Positions 28,144 through 36,710 of a DNA stretch of 64,000 nucleotides are shown in pieces. The notes under the pieces were generated by a model. It saw nothing but the letters and a program-made list of their open reading frames with translations, was not told the origin of the DNA and did no database searches. The number at the start of each line of letters is the position of its first letter. Position 1 is the stretch's first letter. The DNA is from Flavobacterium sharifuzzamanii. GTDB lineage: Bacteria; Bacteroidota; Bacteroidia; Flavobacteriales; Flavobacteriaceae. Both the position numbers and the translations under genes were made by a program. The stretch spans positions 124,001-188,000 of the forward strand of contig NZ_QJGZ01000035.1 of assembly GCF_003254585.1 (NCBI RefSeq), in the 5' to 3' direction.

Positions 28144-28965
28144 ATGAGAAAATTAGTTTTTTTTATCGTATTTTTTACATCACTTTTTTTTACAAGCTGT
28201 GAAGAAGTAGTAGATGTTGATTTGGACACGGCTCCTCCAAGACTGGTTATTGAAGCATCAATAAACTGGGAAAAAGGAACGACAGGAAATGAGCAGATCA
28301 TAAAGCTGACTACAACAACTGGTTATTTTGAAAATTCAATTCCAACCGTTTCTGGCGCGATTGTTTATATAAAAGATAGTCATAATGAACAGTTTAATTT
28401 TATTGAAATCAAAAAAACTGGGCAATATTCATGCATTAATTTTAAACCCGTTGTAGGCGAGCAATATACATTAACAGTCATTAGCAGAGGAAGTAGATAC
28501 ATCGCAAATGAAACTTTAAAATCAGTAGCGCCTATTACTAGAATTGAGCAAAAAAATGATGGTGGTTTTACAGGAAAAGACATTGAAATCAAAAGTTATT
28601 TTACAGATCCTGGCGACGAAGAAAACTATTACTTATTTAAGTACGTTTATTCGAGTAAAGTGACTTCTAATTATTATGTTTCTGAGGATAAATTTTACCA
28701 AGGAAATGAAATTTATAGCGTAACCGACGATGAAGATTTGAAAGCTGGAGATGAAATTCTAGTAACACATTACGGAATCTCTAAACAATATTACAATTAC
28801 ATGAATATTCTAGTAAGTATTGCCGGAACAAATGTTGGCGGACCATTTCAGTCTCCTCCAGCAACTGTAAAAGGAAATATTGTCAATGTAACTAATAAAG
28901 ATAATTATCCTCTTGGCTATTTTTCCTTAAGCGAAACCAGCACAAAAAAGTACAAAATCGAATAA
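28144..28965 (+). CDS. DUF4249 domain lipoprotein, TonB receptor partner
   Basis: 273 residues. The lipobox FFTSCEE places Cys19 at the mature N-terminus. The domain shows the DUF4249 layout: LVIEASINWEKG near 38, a beta-sandwich with VSGAIVYIKDS, GEQYTLTVISRGSRYIANET near 110, and PSATVKGNIVNVTNKDNYPL-like end (GGPFQSPPATVKGNIV near 238, then GYFSLSETSTKKYKIE). DUF4249 lipoproteins are encoded beside carboxypeptidase-type TonB receptors and probably sit on the cell surface as a ligand-binding or lid component. Their precise role is unproven. Confidence 0.9.
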   Translation: MRKLVFFIVFFTSLFFTSCEEVVDVDLDTAPPRLVIEASINWEKGTTGNEQIIKLTTTTGYFENSIPTVSGAIVYIKDSHNEQFNFIEIKKTGQYSCINFKPVVGEQYTLTVISRGSRYIANETLKSVAPITRIEQKNDGGFTGKDIEIKSYFTDPGDEENYYLFKYVYSSKVTSNYYVSEDKFYQGNEIYSVTDDEDLKAGDEILVTHYGISKQYYNYMNILVSIAGTNVGGPFQSPPATVKGNIVNVTNKDNYPLGYFSLSETSTKKYKIE

Positions 28966-28967
28966 TT

Positions 28968-29447
28968 ATGAAACCAATAATCAAAACCTTAAACGAAAAA
29001 AAACTCATTGGGCATTTTTTAGAAATGTCTTTTATTGAAAATAAAACTTTTCAATTATGGAATGGTTTTATGCCAAATCGAAAAGAAATTAGAAATACAG
29101 TTAATGCCAATTTATATTCTTTAGAGGTTTACAAAGAAAATCATTTTGATGATTTTGACCCTAATGACAGTTTTCAAAAATGGGCAGCAGTAGAAGTTTC
29201 AGATTATTCAACTATTCCAGATGGAATGGAAACTCTTATTATACCTCATGGTTTGTATGCCGTTTTTCTTCATTTAGGTCCAGCCTCAGAAGGACATAAA
29301 ACCTATCATTATATTTTTGCAGACTGGCTTCCAAATTCTGATTACACAGTTGACGATAGGCCTCATTTTGCTGTAATGAATGAAAAATACAAAAAAGATG
29401 ATCCAAGTTCTGAAGAAGAAATTTGGATTCCGATAAAAAACAGATAA
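28968..29447 (+). CDS. GyrI-like small-molecule-binding domain protein
   Basis: 159 residues, a stand-alone GyrI-like/AraC-effector domain without HTH. Typical pieces are FLEMSFIENKTFQLWNGFMP near 17, KWAAVEVSDYSTIPDGMETL near 68, IPHGLYAVFLHLGPASEGHK near 88 and HFAVMNEKYKKDDPSSEEEI. Stand-alone members bind hydrophobic compounds, and a few hydrolyse cyclopropanoid toxins. It starts 2 nt after the DUF4249 stop, so it belongs to the receptor operon. Confidence 0.85.
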   Translation: MKPIIKTLNEKKLIGHFLEMSFIENKTFQLWNGFMPNRKEIRNTVNANLYSLEVYKENHFDDFDPNDSFQKWAAVEVSDYSTIPDGMETLIIPHGLYAVFLHLGPASEGHKTYHYIFADWLPNSDYTVDDRPHFAVMNEKYKKDDPSSEEEIWIPIKNR

Positions 29448-29452
29448 TAATT

Positions 29453-29899
29453 ATGATACTAGAAACGCTAAAAACACTTTTCAATCGAGATTTAAATAAA
29501 CTGAAAAGTGAAATTGAATCCTATCAAAATGAAAGTTCTATTTGGACAATTGATAAAAATATTTCCAATTCTGCTGGAAACCTCTGCCTTCATTTAATTG
29601 GAAATCTAAATGCCTTCATTGGCACTGAAATTGGCAAAACTGGTTATGTTAGAAATCGTCCTTTAGAATTTTCTTTAAAAGATGTCCCAAAAGCAGAATT
29701 AATTCAGAAAATCGAAGATACAATTTCAGTTGTAAACAATGCTCTTGATAATTTAACAGAAGCCGATTTAGAAGCGATTTATCCACAGATTGTTTTCGAA
29801 AAAGAAATGACAACTGGATTTTTCTTAGTTCATCTTTCAACACATTTGGCTTATCATTTAGGGCAGATAAATTATCATAGACGACTTCTTGATGTTTGA
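29453..29899 (+). CDS. DinB-superfamily protein (DUF1572-like)
   Basis: 148 residues from ATG 29453; this start follows the upstream stop by 5 nt and gives the expected opening MILETLKTLFNRDLNKLKSE. The four-helix DinB fold is seen with metal-ligand histidines in NLCLHLIGNLNAF (about 44-56) and HLSTHLAYHLGQINYHRRLL at the end. DinB-like proteins include thiol-dependent (bacillithiol/mycothiol) transferases. The function here is unknown. It is the last gene of the TonB/DUF4249/GyrI operon. Confidence 0.87.
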   Translation: MILETLKTLFNRDLNKLKSEIESYQNESSIWTIDKNISNSAGNLCLHLIGNLNAFIGTEIGKTGYVRNRPLEFSLKDVPKAELIQKIEDTISVVNNALDNLTEADLEAIYPQIVFEKEMTTGFFLVHLSTHLAYHLGQINYHRRLLDV

Positions 29900-29907
29900 T
29901 TTTTTAC

Positions 29908-29962
29908 CACAGATTAAAAGAATTAAATAGATTAATCCTTTTAATCTGTGAAATCTGTGGCA
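29908..29962. repeat. Intergenic inverted repeat of the 'cacagattaaaag' family
   Basis: CACAGATTAAAAG 29908-29920 pairs with CTTTTAATCTGTG 29938-29950, followed by AAATCTGTGGCAAAAAAAT. Near-identical arms appear at 39380-39443 and in part at 47702-47742. Confidence 0.8.
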
Positions 29963-30020
29963 AAAAAATAGAATTCTAAAATTGTAGTAGTAACTTAGCA
30001 CCACATTCAAAAAATTACAC

Positions 30021-30683
30021 ATGTCATCACATCATATAGTCCGCGACGATCAAGAACCCGCATTAATAATTGCAAATGGCGCTGCGTGTGATCCCGAATT
30101 GTTAGGACAATTGTTAGAATGGTCTCCATTGGTTATCGTTTTAGATTCGGCTATTGAAAGAGTGATTGAATTAGGCATAAAAGTCGACGTTTTATTGGGT
30201 GATTTTGATCGTGGATTTGATCCTGAAATATATAAAACTTCACAATTTCCAATCGAAATCGTTCATACCCCAGATCAAGACAAAACTGATCTTGAAAAAG
30301 CTTTTGATTATCTTATCGAAAGAAAAATTCCTGCCGCAAATGTCGTTTGGGCAACCGGAAAACGTGCCGATCATACTATTACAAACCTTACACAAATTGT
30401 TCGCTATAGAGATTTACTCAAAATTGTAATTCTTGACGACCATTCAAAAATATTCCTGCTGCCAACAAAATTCGAAAAATGGTATACAGCAAAAACACCT
30501 ATTTCGTTAATTCCGATTGGTGTTGTAAACGGAATTTCTTCAACCAATTTAAAATACGAATTAAACAACGATACACTCACAATGGGCTACAGAACAGGAA
30601 GCAGTAATTCTGTTGAACAAGACGGAATTGTAACTATAACACATCGCGACGGAGATTTGCTTTTAATGGAGTGTTTTGATTAG
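30021..30683 (+). CDS. Thiamine diphosphokinase
   Basis: 220 residues. N-terminal catalytic domain: LIIANGAACDPELLGQLLEW near 15, VLLGDFDRGFDP near 57 and HTPDQDKTDLEKAFDYL near 77, with the metal-binding Asp cluster and the TDxxKA-like motif. WATGKRADHTITNLTQI near 110 completes the active site. The C-terminal beta domain (about 150-220) binds thiamine, ending in TITHRDGDLLLMECF. It makes thiamine diphosphate from thiamine and ATP in the cytosol. Bacteroidota TPKs of this length are usual. Confidence 0.92.
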   Translation: MSSHHIVRDDQEPALIIANGAACDPELLGQLLEWSPLVIVLDSAIERVIELGIKVDVLLGDFDRGFDPEIYKTSQFPIEIVHTPDQDKTDLEKAFDYLIERKIPAANVVWATGKRADHTITNLTQIVRYRDLLKIVILDDHSKIFLLPTKFEKWYTAKTPISLIPIGVVNGISSTNLKYELNNDTLTMGYRTGSSNSVEQDGIVTITHRDGDLLLMECFD

Positions 30684-30700
30684 GAGCATTAAAAAAATTA

Positions 30701-30799
30701 AAAGTCCCAGCGGGACGAAATATTTATAGATTAAAATGTTTTGATCTAATTAAAGCTCCAGCGGAGCGACATCTGTTTATGTCGCTCCGCTGGAGCTTT
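30701..30799. repeat. Palindromic 'agctccagcggagcgac' repeat with a degenerate copy
   Basis: Arms 30752-30772 and 30779-30799 (ATGTCGCTCCGCTGGAGCTT plus T) are perfect 21-nt reverse complements around a 6-nt loop. A degenerate half-copy AAAGTCCCAGCGGGACG lies at 30701-30717, and a fragment CTCCTCTGGAGCC at 30838-30850. The GC content is far above the flanks. No gene is in the tract. Confidence 0.9.
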
Positions 30800-30871
30800 T
30801 GTTGTAATAATAAATTAAACTAGCTATAAATATTACACTCCTCTGGAGCCTTTCCTCAAAAAAGGAATACC

Positions 30872-30879
30872 TATCTTTG
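30872..30879 (+). promoter_or_regulatory. -7 element of rlmF (TATCTTTG)
   Basis: TATCTTTG fits TAnnTTTG, with a weak TTTC at 30851-30854 and 17-nt spacing. ATG 30892 is only 12 nt away, so the mRNA leader would be very short. It also makes a start at TTG 30877, inside the box, implausible. Confidence 0.6.
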
Positions 30880-30891
30880 CAATCGAAATCA

Positions 30892-31848
30892 ATGAAAATG
30901 AAAGCAGAAAACAATTCACAAAAAGACAATTTACACCCAAGAAATCTTCATCGAGGCCGATATGATTTTGAACTTCTCATTTCAAATTGTCCCGAATTAA
31001 AAGCTTTTGTTTCAATCAATAAACACGGAATAGAAACCATTGATTTCAGTAATCCGCTTGCCGTAAAAACATTAAACAAAGCTTTACTTAAAACGTATTA
31101 CAACATTCAAAACTGGGATATTCCTAAAAATTATCTTTGTCCTCCAATTCCAGGACGCGCAGATTACATTCATTACATCGCCGATTTATTGGCTGAAAGT
31201 AACAATAATCAAATTCCAGAAACCAGTACAGTCTTAGGATTAGATATCGGAACAGGCTCAAATTTAATCTATCCGATGTTAGGGAATTCGATTTACAACT
31301 GGAGCTTCGTAGGAACAGACATTGACAAAAAATCAATTGAAAATTGCGCTAAAATTATTGAAGCCAATCCAGAATTAATTGATTCAATTAGTGTACAACA
31401 GCAAACCGAACCTCGATTTATTTTTAAAAATATTATCACATCAGAAGATCGTTTTACATTCACGATGTGCAATCCACCTTTTCACGCATCTGCCGAAGAA
31501 GCTCATAAAAGCACTTCTAGAAAAGTTTCTAATTTAAATCCGAAAGAAAAAAGAAGCACAAATCCTGTTTTAAACTTTGGAGGACAAAATGCAGAATTAT
31601 GGTGCAACGGCGGCGAAATTGGATTCATCACACAAATGATTTACGAAAGTGCCAAATATCCTTCACAGGTTTTATGGTTTACAACTTTAGTTTCTAAAAA
31701 AGAAAACTTAGCATCGATTTATAAAATCCTGAAAAAAGTAAACGCCGTTTCTGTAAAAACAATCGAAATGTCGCAAGGACAAAAAAATAGCAGAATTGTA
31801 GCTTGGAGTTTTCTTGAAAATACAAATTCTGAGAAATATTTCTTTTAA
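30892..31848 (+). CDS. rlmF: 23S rRNA (adenine-1618-N6)-methyltransferase
   Basis: 318 residues from ATG 30892 (ATG 30898 is an alternative). LHPRNLHRGRYDFELLIS near 13 and DIPKNYLCPPIPGRADYIHY near 75 are RlmF hallmarks. The SAM motif is LGLDIGTGSNLIYPML near 118, and the adenine-N6 catalytic tetrapeptide is NPPF in FTMCNPPFHASAEEAH near 191. It methylates A1618 of 23S rRNA during 50S assembly. It stands alone under a near-leaderless promoter. Confidence 0.94.
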   Translation: MKMKAENNSQKDNLHPRNLHRGRYDFELLISNCPELKAFVSINKHGIETIDFSNPLAVKTLNKALLKTYYNIQNWDIPKNYLCPPIPGRADYIHYIADLLAESNNNQIPETSTVLGLDIGTGSNLIYPMLGNSIYNWSFVGTDIDKKSIENCAKIIEANPELIDSISVQQQTEPRFIFKNIITSEDRFTFTMCNPPFHASAEEAHKSTSRKVSNLNPKEKRSTNPVLNFGGQNAELWCNGGEIGFITQMIYESAKYPSQVLWFTTLVSKKENLASIYKILKKVNAVSVKTIEMSQGQKNSRIVAWSFLENTNSEKYFF

Positions 31849-31929
31849 CATACTCATTTCCAATACCAAAATCTTGATTATATAGTTTGCTTTTGCTACA
31901 TTTATTGTAAACTATTTAAAATCAATATC

Positions 31930-32166
31930 ATGGCAGAATACATTGGTTATCTTGCATCTGTTTTTATTGTCGGAGGATTTTTGCTGAAAAACCTTCGTGC
32001 AATACGATTCATTAATATGTTTGGCTGTATCTGTTTTGTCATTTACGGTATCTTTTTAAACGATTACAGAGATTTCAATCAATGGCTTTGGCCGGTAATT
32101 ATTCCGAATGCTATATTAGCATTTGTTCAGATTTATTATTTGACTTCCAAAAACGACAAATCTTAA
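31930..32166 (+). CDS. Small YgjV-like inner-membrane protein
   Basis: 78 residues with three hydrophobic segments (about 4-20, 28-45 and 53-71). The opening MAEYIGYLASVFIVGGFLLK and the turn NLRAIRFINMFGCICFVIYG match the Imp-YgjV family and related half-length proteins. The function is unknown; relatives are fold-related to SWEET/PQ-loop small carriers. No obvious operon partner. Confidence 0.75.
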   Translation: MAEYIGYLASVFIVGGFLLKNLRAIRFINMFGCICFVIYGIFLNDYRDFNQWLWPVIIPNAILAFVQIYYLTSKNDKS

Positions 32167-32251
32167 AATTATGATATTTTAAAATAAAATTCTGATACGC
32201 TTTTCGCCCGCTCTACTCGTAACTTTAAGCTGAAAATTGAATTTTATTGCC

Positions 32252-33190
32252 ATGTTAAAACTATATTCCCGATTAGCCATTTTACTTTTTTTAGTGACAA
32301 GTTGTGCTTCAAAAAAACCAAAGTTTGAAGATTACGTCTTTAAAACCAAAAATGAAGAAGCAAATTATCAAACCGCTTATGACAAAGCATTGAAACTGTG
32401 GAACATTCCGTACACTGAAGAAGATGTAAAAACAAGTTTCGGAACAGCACATGTTGTAATGGCCGGACCAAAAAACGGAAAAGATCTGGTTTTGCTTCAC
32501 GGAATGGACGCCAGTTCTTCCATGTGGTATCCCAACATTCAAGCTTTCGCTAAAAATCATCGTATTTACGCCATAGATTTTATAATGGAACCCAATAAGT
32601 CCAACTTAACCGCAAAACCGCTTTCATCAGACGATATTGTTACTTTTTACAATGAAGTTTTTGCTTACTATAAATTAAAGAAATTTGATATCATTGGCGC
32701 TTCACGCGGTGGCTGGATTGCTACCTTACTAGCCATTCAAAAACCAAATTCAATTGATAAAATTGTTCTGTTAAGTCCAGCGCAAACTTTTAAATTTATT
32801 GATAAACCAAGAAAAACGACTTCGGCATTAATGCTGAAACTTTTTCCAAGCGAAAAGAAATTTAGCAAAACATTAAACACTTTTTCAACTCATCCAGAAA
32901 ACATAAGCCGTATTTATAAAAGGCAATTCTATTTGGCCAATAAATATGCAAAATCCAATTCCAGCATGCTCAAAATGATGCCTTTTTCAGATAAAGAATT
33001 AGAATCTATTCAAAATCCTGTTTTGGTTTTAATTGGCGATAAAGATGTCATCAATTCAGAAGAAAGTTTAGAACGAGCTCAAAAACATCTAATAAACAAC
33101 AAAACTAAAGTCATAAAAGATGCTGGACATTTTCTAACTATCGATCAGCCAAAAATTGTAAATGATGCCGTTATTAATTTTTTAGATTAA
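32252..33190 (+). CDS. Alpha/beta hydrolase lipoprotein
   Basis: 312 residues from ATG 32252, the start that places a lipobox correctly (LAILLFLVTSCASKK, Cys17). The hydrolase fold: LVLLHGMDASSSMWYPNIQA near 83 (oxyanion), IIGASRGGWIATLLAI near 147 with Ser in GASRGG, the acid in VLIGDKDVINSEES near 260 and base His in DAGHFLTIDQP near 290. The elbow is G-x-S-R-G rather than G-x-S-x-G with small residues. The substrate is unknown. It acts in the periplasm or at the outer membrane. Confidence 0.86.
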   Translation: MLKLYSRLAILLFLVTSCASKKPKFEDYVFKTKNEEANYQTAYDKALKLWNIPYTEEDVKTSFGTAHVVMAGPKNGKDLVLLHGMDASSSMWYPNIQAFAKNHRIYAIDFIMEPNKSNLTAKPLSSDDIVTFYNEVFAYYKLKKFDIIGASRGGWIATLLAIQKPNSIDKIVLLSPAQTFKFIDKPRKTTSALMLKLFPSEKKFSKTLNTFSTHPENISRIYKRQFYLANKYAKSNSSMLKMMPFSDKELESIQNPVLVLIGDKDVINSEESLERAQKHLINNKTKVIKDAGHFLTIDQPKIVNDAVINFLD

Positions 33191-33345
33191 GAGTTTTTTG
33201 TCGCACATTTTACAAATATGCTTTGCATTTACATTCATTCAAAAATAAAGATTTAATGCAAATTAGTACAATTCGGAACAGACTTTAAACTACTTACTTA
33301 TACAAACTTTGTATCTTTACAAAACCAAATTTTCAGTATACGCAA

Positions 33346-35337
33346 ATGAAATTTCAAGTTTCCTCAGAATATAGTCCAAAAGGAGATCAGCCTCAAGCCA
33401 TACAAAAATTGGCACAAGGTGTAGTCGACGGAGATAAATATCAAACTTTATTGGGAGTTACAGGCTCTGGAAAAACTTTTACTGTTGCCAATGTAATTCA
33501 GGAAGTGCAAAGACCAACTTTGGTTTTGGCACACAATAAAACTTTGGCCGCACAATTGTATTCAGAATTCAAGCAGTTTTTTCCAAACAATGCTGTTGAA
33601 TATTTCGTTTCTTATTACGACTATTATCAGCCAGAAGCTTTTATGCCTGTGACTGGAGTTTTCATTGAAAAAGATTTATCTATTAATGAAGAACTGGAGA
33701 AAATGCGTTTGAGTACTACTTCTTCTCTACTTTCTGGCCGTCGCGATGTTTTGGTTGTAGCTTCTGTTTCTTGTTTGTATGGTATTGGAAACCCAGTCGA
33801 ATTTCAGAAAAACGTAATTGAAATCAAACGAGATCAAGTTATTTCACGAACTAAATTATTGCACAGTTTAGTTCAGAGTTTATATGCCAGAACAGAAGCC
33901 GATTTTAATCCTGGAACTTTCAGAATTAAAGGAGATACAGTCGAAGTGTACCCAAGTTACGCAGATGATGCGTATCGAATTCATTTCTTTGGAGATGAAA
34001 TAGAAGAAATCGAATCATTTGATGCTAAAACTTCTCAGGTTATAGAGAAATTTCAAAGGTTAACTATTTATCCAGCCAATATGTTTGTGACTTCTCCAGA
34101 AGTTTTACAAGGCGCAATTTGGCAGATCCAGCAAGATTTGGTAAAACAAGTAGATTATTTTAAAGAAATAGGAAAACATCTGGAAGCCAAACGTCTCGAG
34201 GAAAGAACCAATTTCGATTTAGAAATGATCCGTGAATTAGGGTATTGTTCTGGAATTGAAAATTACTCAAGATATCTTGACGGACGTGAAGCTGGAACAA
34301 GACCTTTCTGCTTGTTAGATTATTTCCCAAGTGATTATTTAATGGTTGTAGATGAAAGTCACGTAACGGTTTCGCAAGTTCACGCCATGTATGGAGGCGA
34401 TCGAAGCCGAAAAGAAAACTTGGTAGAATATGGTTTCCGCTTGCCTGCTGCAATGGACAACCGTCCGTTGAAATTTGAAGAATTCGAAGCATTACAAAAT
34501 CAGGTAATTTACGTTTCAGCAACTCCTGCCGATTACGAATTGCAAAAATCTGACGGTATTTATGTTGAGCAGATTATTCGCCCGACTGGATTATTAGACC
34601 CAGAAATCGAAGTTCGTCCGAGTTTAAATCAGATTGATGATTTGATTGAAGAAATCCAGATTCGATGCGAATTGGATGAAAGAGTTTTAGTGACAACTTT
34701 AACCAAAAGAATGGCAGAAGAATTAGCTAAATATTTAACCAAAGTAAGCATTCGATGCCGCTATATCCATTCTGAAGTTGATACTTTAGAACGTATCGAA
34801 ATCATGCAAGATTTGCGAAAAGGTATTTTTGATGTTTTAATTGGAGTTAACTTGCTTCGTGAAGGTTTGGATTTACCAGAAGTTTCACTTGTTGCTATTT
34901 TAGATGCTGATAAAGAAGGTTTCTTGCGTAATCACAGGTCTTTAACACAAACTATTGGTCGCGCGGCGAGAAACTTAAATGGTAAAGCCATTATGTATGC
35001 TGATAAAATTACAGCGAGTATGCAGCGAACAATTGACGAAACCAATTATAGAAGAACCAAACAGATTAATTTCAACGTCGAAAATAATATCGTTCCTCAA
35101 GCATTAAACAAAAAAATCGAAAGCGCATTCACCAAAAATCCATTGGTTGAGTACGAATTAGGGCACCCGATTCCTGTTGCAGCTGAGCCAGAAACTGCTT
35201 ATTTATCTAAAACAGAATTGGAAAAAATGATTCGTGAAAAGCGTAAAACGATGGAAAAAGCAGCTAAAGAATTAGACTTTTTACAAGCCGCTAAACTTCG
35301 TGACGAAATTAAAAAACTGCAGGAACAATTACCGTAA
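33346..35337 (+). CDS. uvrB: Excinuclease ABC subunit B
   Basis: 663 residues, full length. Walker A is LLGVTGSGKTFTVANVI near 40. The beta-hairpin that locks damaged DNA is VSYYDYYQPEAFMPVTGVFI near 89. The helicase motifs VVDESHVTVSQ near 338, VIYVSATPADYEL near 386 and the GRAARN segment near 541 follow. The UVR domain that contacts UvrC closes the protein (LEKMIREKRKTMEKAAKELD). It verifies lesions in nucleotide excision repair. It appears monocistronic. Confidence 0.98.
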   Translation: MKFQVSSEYSPKGDQPQAIQKLAQGVVDGDKYQTLLGVTGSGKTFTVANVIQEVQRPTLVLAHNKTLAAQLYSEFKQFFPNNAVEYFVSYYDYYQPEAFMPVTGVFIEKDLSINEELEKMRLSTTSSLLSGRRDVLVVASVSCLYGIGNPVEFQKNVIEIKRDQVISRTKLLHSLVQSLYARTEADFNPGTFRIKGDTVEVYPSYADDAYRIHFFGDEIEEIESFDAKTSQVIEKFQRLTIYPANMFVTSPEVLQGAIWQIQQDLVKQVDYFKEIGKHLEAKRLEERTNFDLEMIRELGYCSGIENYSRYLDGREAGTRPFCLLDYFPSDYLMVVDESHVTVSQVHAMYGGDRSRKENLVEYGFRLPAAMDNRPLKFEEFEALQNQVIYVSATPADYELQKSDGIYVEQIIRPTGLLDPEIEVRPSLNQIDDLIEEIQIRCELDERVLVTTLTKRMAEELAKYLTKVSIRCRYIHSEVDTLERIEIMQDLRKGIFDVLIGVNLLREGLDLPEVSLVAILDADKEGFLRNHRSLTQTIGRAARNLNGKAIMYADKITASMQRTIDETNYRRTKQINFNVENNIVPQALNKKIESAFTKNPLVEYELGHPIPVAAEPETAYLSKTELEKMIREKRKTMEKAAKELDFLQAAKLRDEIKKLQEQLP

Positions 35338-35441
35338 AAAACTTATTTTAAAAAAGTTAAAATCATTCATTTTTTTTTAAAAATTAACCAATCTAATCTT
35401 TTTAAAATTCATTAGATTTATCAAAATTTTAAAAATCTGAA

Positions 35442-36671
35442 ATGAAATATCATTTACTCTTTTTTCTCTTTTTACTTGTCAATTGCTTTTCAACAGCACA
35501 ATCTAATACTAATGATTTTTGGAATGAAGAATTGGAAAATTCATCTGATATTATAAAACCTAATACCCTTTCAACGCATCCTTTTGGAATATACATTTCA
35601 AGATTAAATCACAATTTTAATGTTCGTAATACTGAAAAATACTCATTTTCATTTGAAGTTTCGAGTGGAAATGTTATGCTTCCTTATGTAAAGGCGTATG
35701 AATTAACAGATCCGGTTGATCGTGAAAATTCCAAAAATCAGCCATGGCACACTCGCGAATATTCATTTGATTTAAACAAAGTGCCATCTAAAATCAAAGA
35801 ATTTGAGGCTGATGGTGTTATTAGGTCTTATCGATTTAACTTTGCATTACCGATTACAATTCATCATGAACTTAATTTCAGTCTCCGAGCCAACTCACTG
35901 GATCGAGGCAAATATCCTTTTTCTGTTTTTACTTCAGATGAATCAATTGAATGGTTTCATCGCAATATTGCTGGCGGAAAAGATCCTTTTTCAAGATATT
36001 ATTACGGAATCAACAAAGCAGGAATATCATACAAAGATGAAAATGGAAAGATTCTAAAAATGGATAACAATAATTTTACAATTCCTGGAGTTGATATTAA
36101 TTATACCTATTATCCTAAATTAGAAATGAATGAAAAACATCATATTTATCTAAATTTTGGAGCACAATTAGGCATTAATACTTCAAAATATAATCCTGCT
36201 GCTGATTTTGGAATTTCTTCTTCTATCATTAAAAAAATGATTATTAAAGATAAAAACATTCTAAGTTTTGGTTTAAGTGCAGGAGTTTTACGTCAGCATA
36301 TTTTTGAGTACGGAGACGGCGTAAATCTCAGCAATCAGGACTTTTTATGCAGTTTTGAAGGTTTGATCAATTACAAAGTAAAACTTAGAAATAGCAATCA
36401 CATTTCTTATGGCATCAATTACAATTTCCAAAATTCATATAATAAGAAAAAAGACATCGATTATATTGTTCTAACCGGCCAAAGAATCAATACACATTGG
36501 CAGAAAACAATTTCTCATTTATATGAAGATGTAGAAGGATGGAGTGCAATTTTTACTTATTCTACTAAGCGGTTTTCTTATTTTGCATATCTTCGAGAAG
36601 ATTTAAATTTAGATAATGCACCAGATTTACAAACAGGCATCGGAGTAAAAATGTCTATCAAAAAGAGTTAG
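35442..36671 (+). CDS. DUF3187-like outer-membrane beta-barrel protein
   Basis: 409 residues. A signal peptide ends near 19 (FLLVNCFSTAQ). The mature protein alternates short beta strands rich in Tyr, Asn and Gly. A conserved-looking segment FTSDESIEWFHRNIAGGKDP (about 164-183) followed by SRYYYGINKAGISYKDENGK resembles DUF3187 proteins, which are predicted outer-membrane barrels. The chain does not end in an aromatic residue, which is atypical for BamA substrates. The function is unknown. The downstream epimerase gene starts 39 nt later, without clear relation. Confidence 0.65.
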   Translation: MKYHLLFFLFLLVNCFSTAQSNTNDFWNEELENSSDIIKPNTLSTHPFGIYISRLNHNFNVRNTEKYSFSFEVSSGNVMLPYVKAYELTDPVDRENSKNQPWHTREYSFDLNKVPSKIKEFEADGVIRSYRFNFALPITIHHELNFSLRANSLDRGKYPFSVFTSDESIEWFHRNIAGGKDPFSRYYYGINKAGISYKDENGKILKMDNNNFTIPGVDINYTYYPKLEMNEKHHIYLNFGAQLGINTSKYNPAADFGISSSIIKKMIIKDKNILSFGLSAGVLRQHIFEYGDGVNLSNQDFLCSFEGLINYKVKLRNSNHISYGINYNFQNSYNKKKDIDYIVLTGQRINTHWQKTISHLYEDVEGWSAIFTYSTKRFSYFAYLREDLNLDNAPDLQTGIGVKMSIKKS

Positions 36672-36710
36672 AATTCTATTTTTTGAACAAAAAAACAAGC
36701 ACATTAAATC

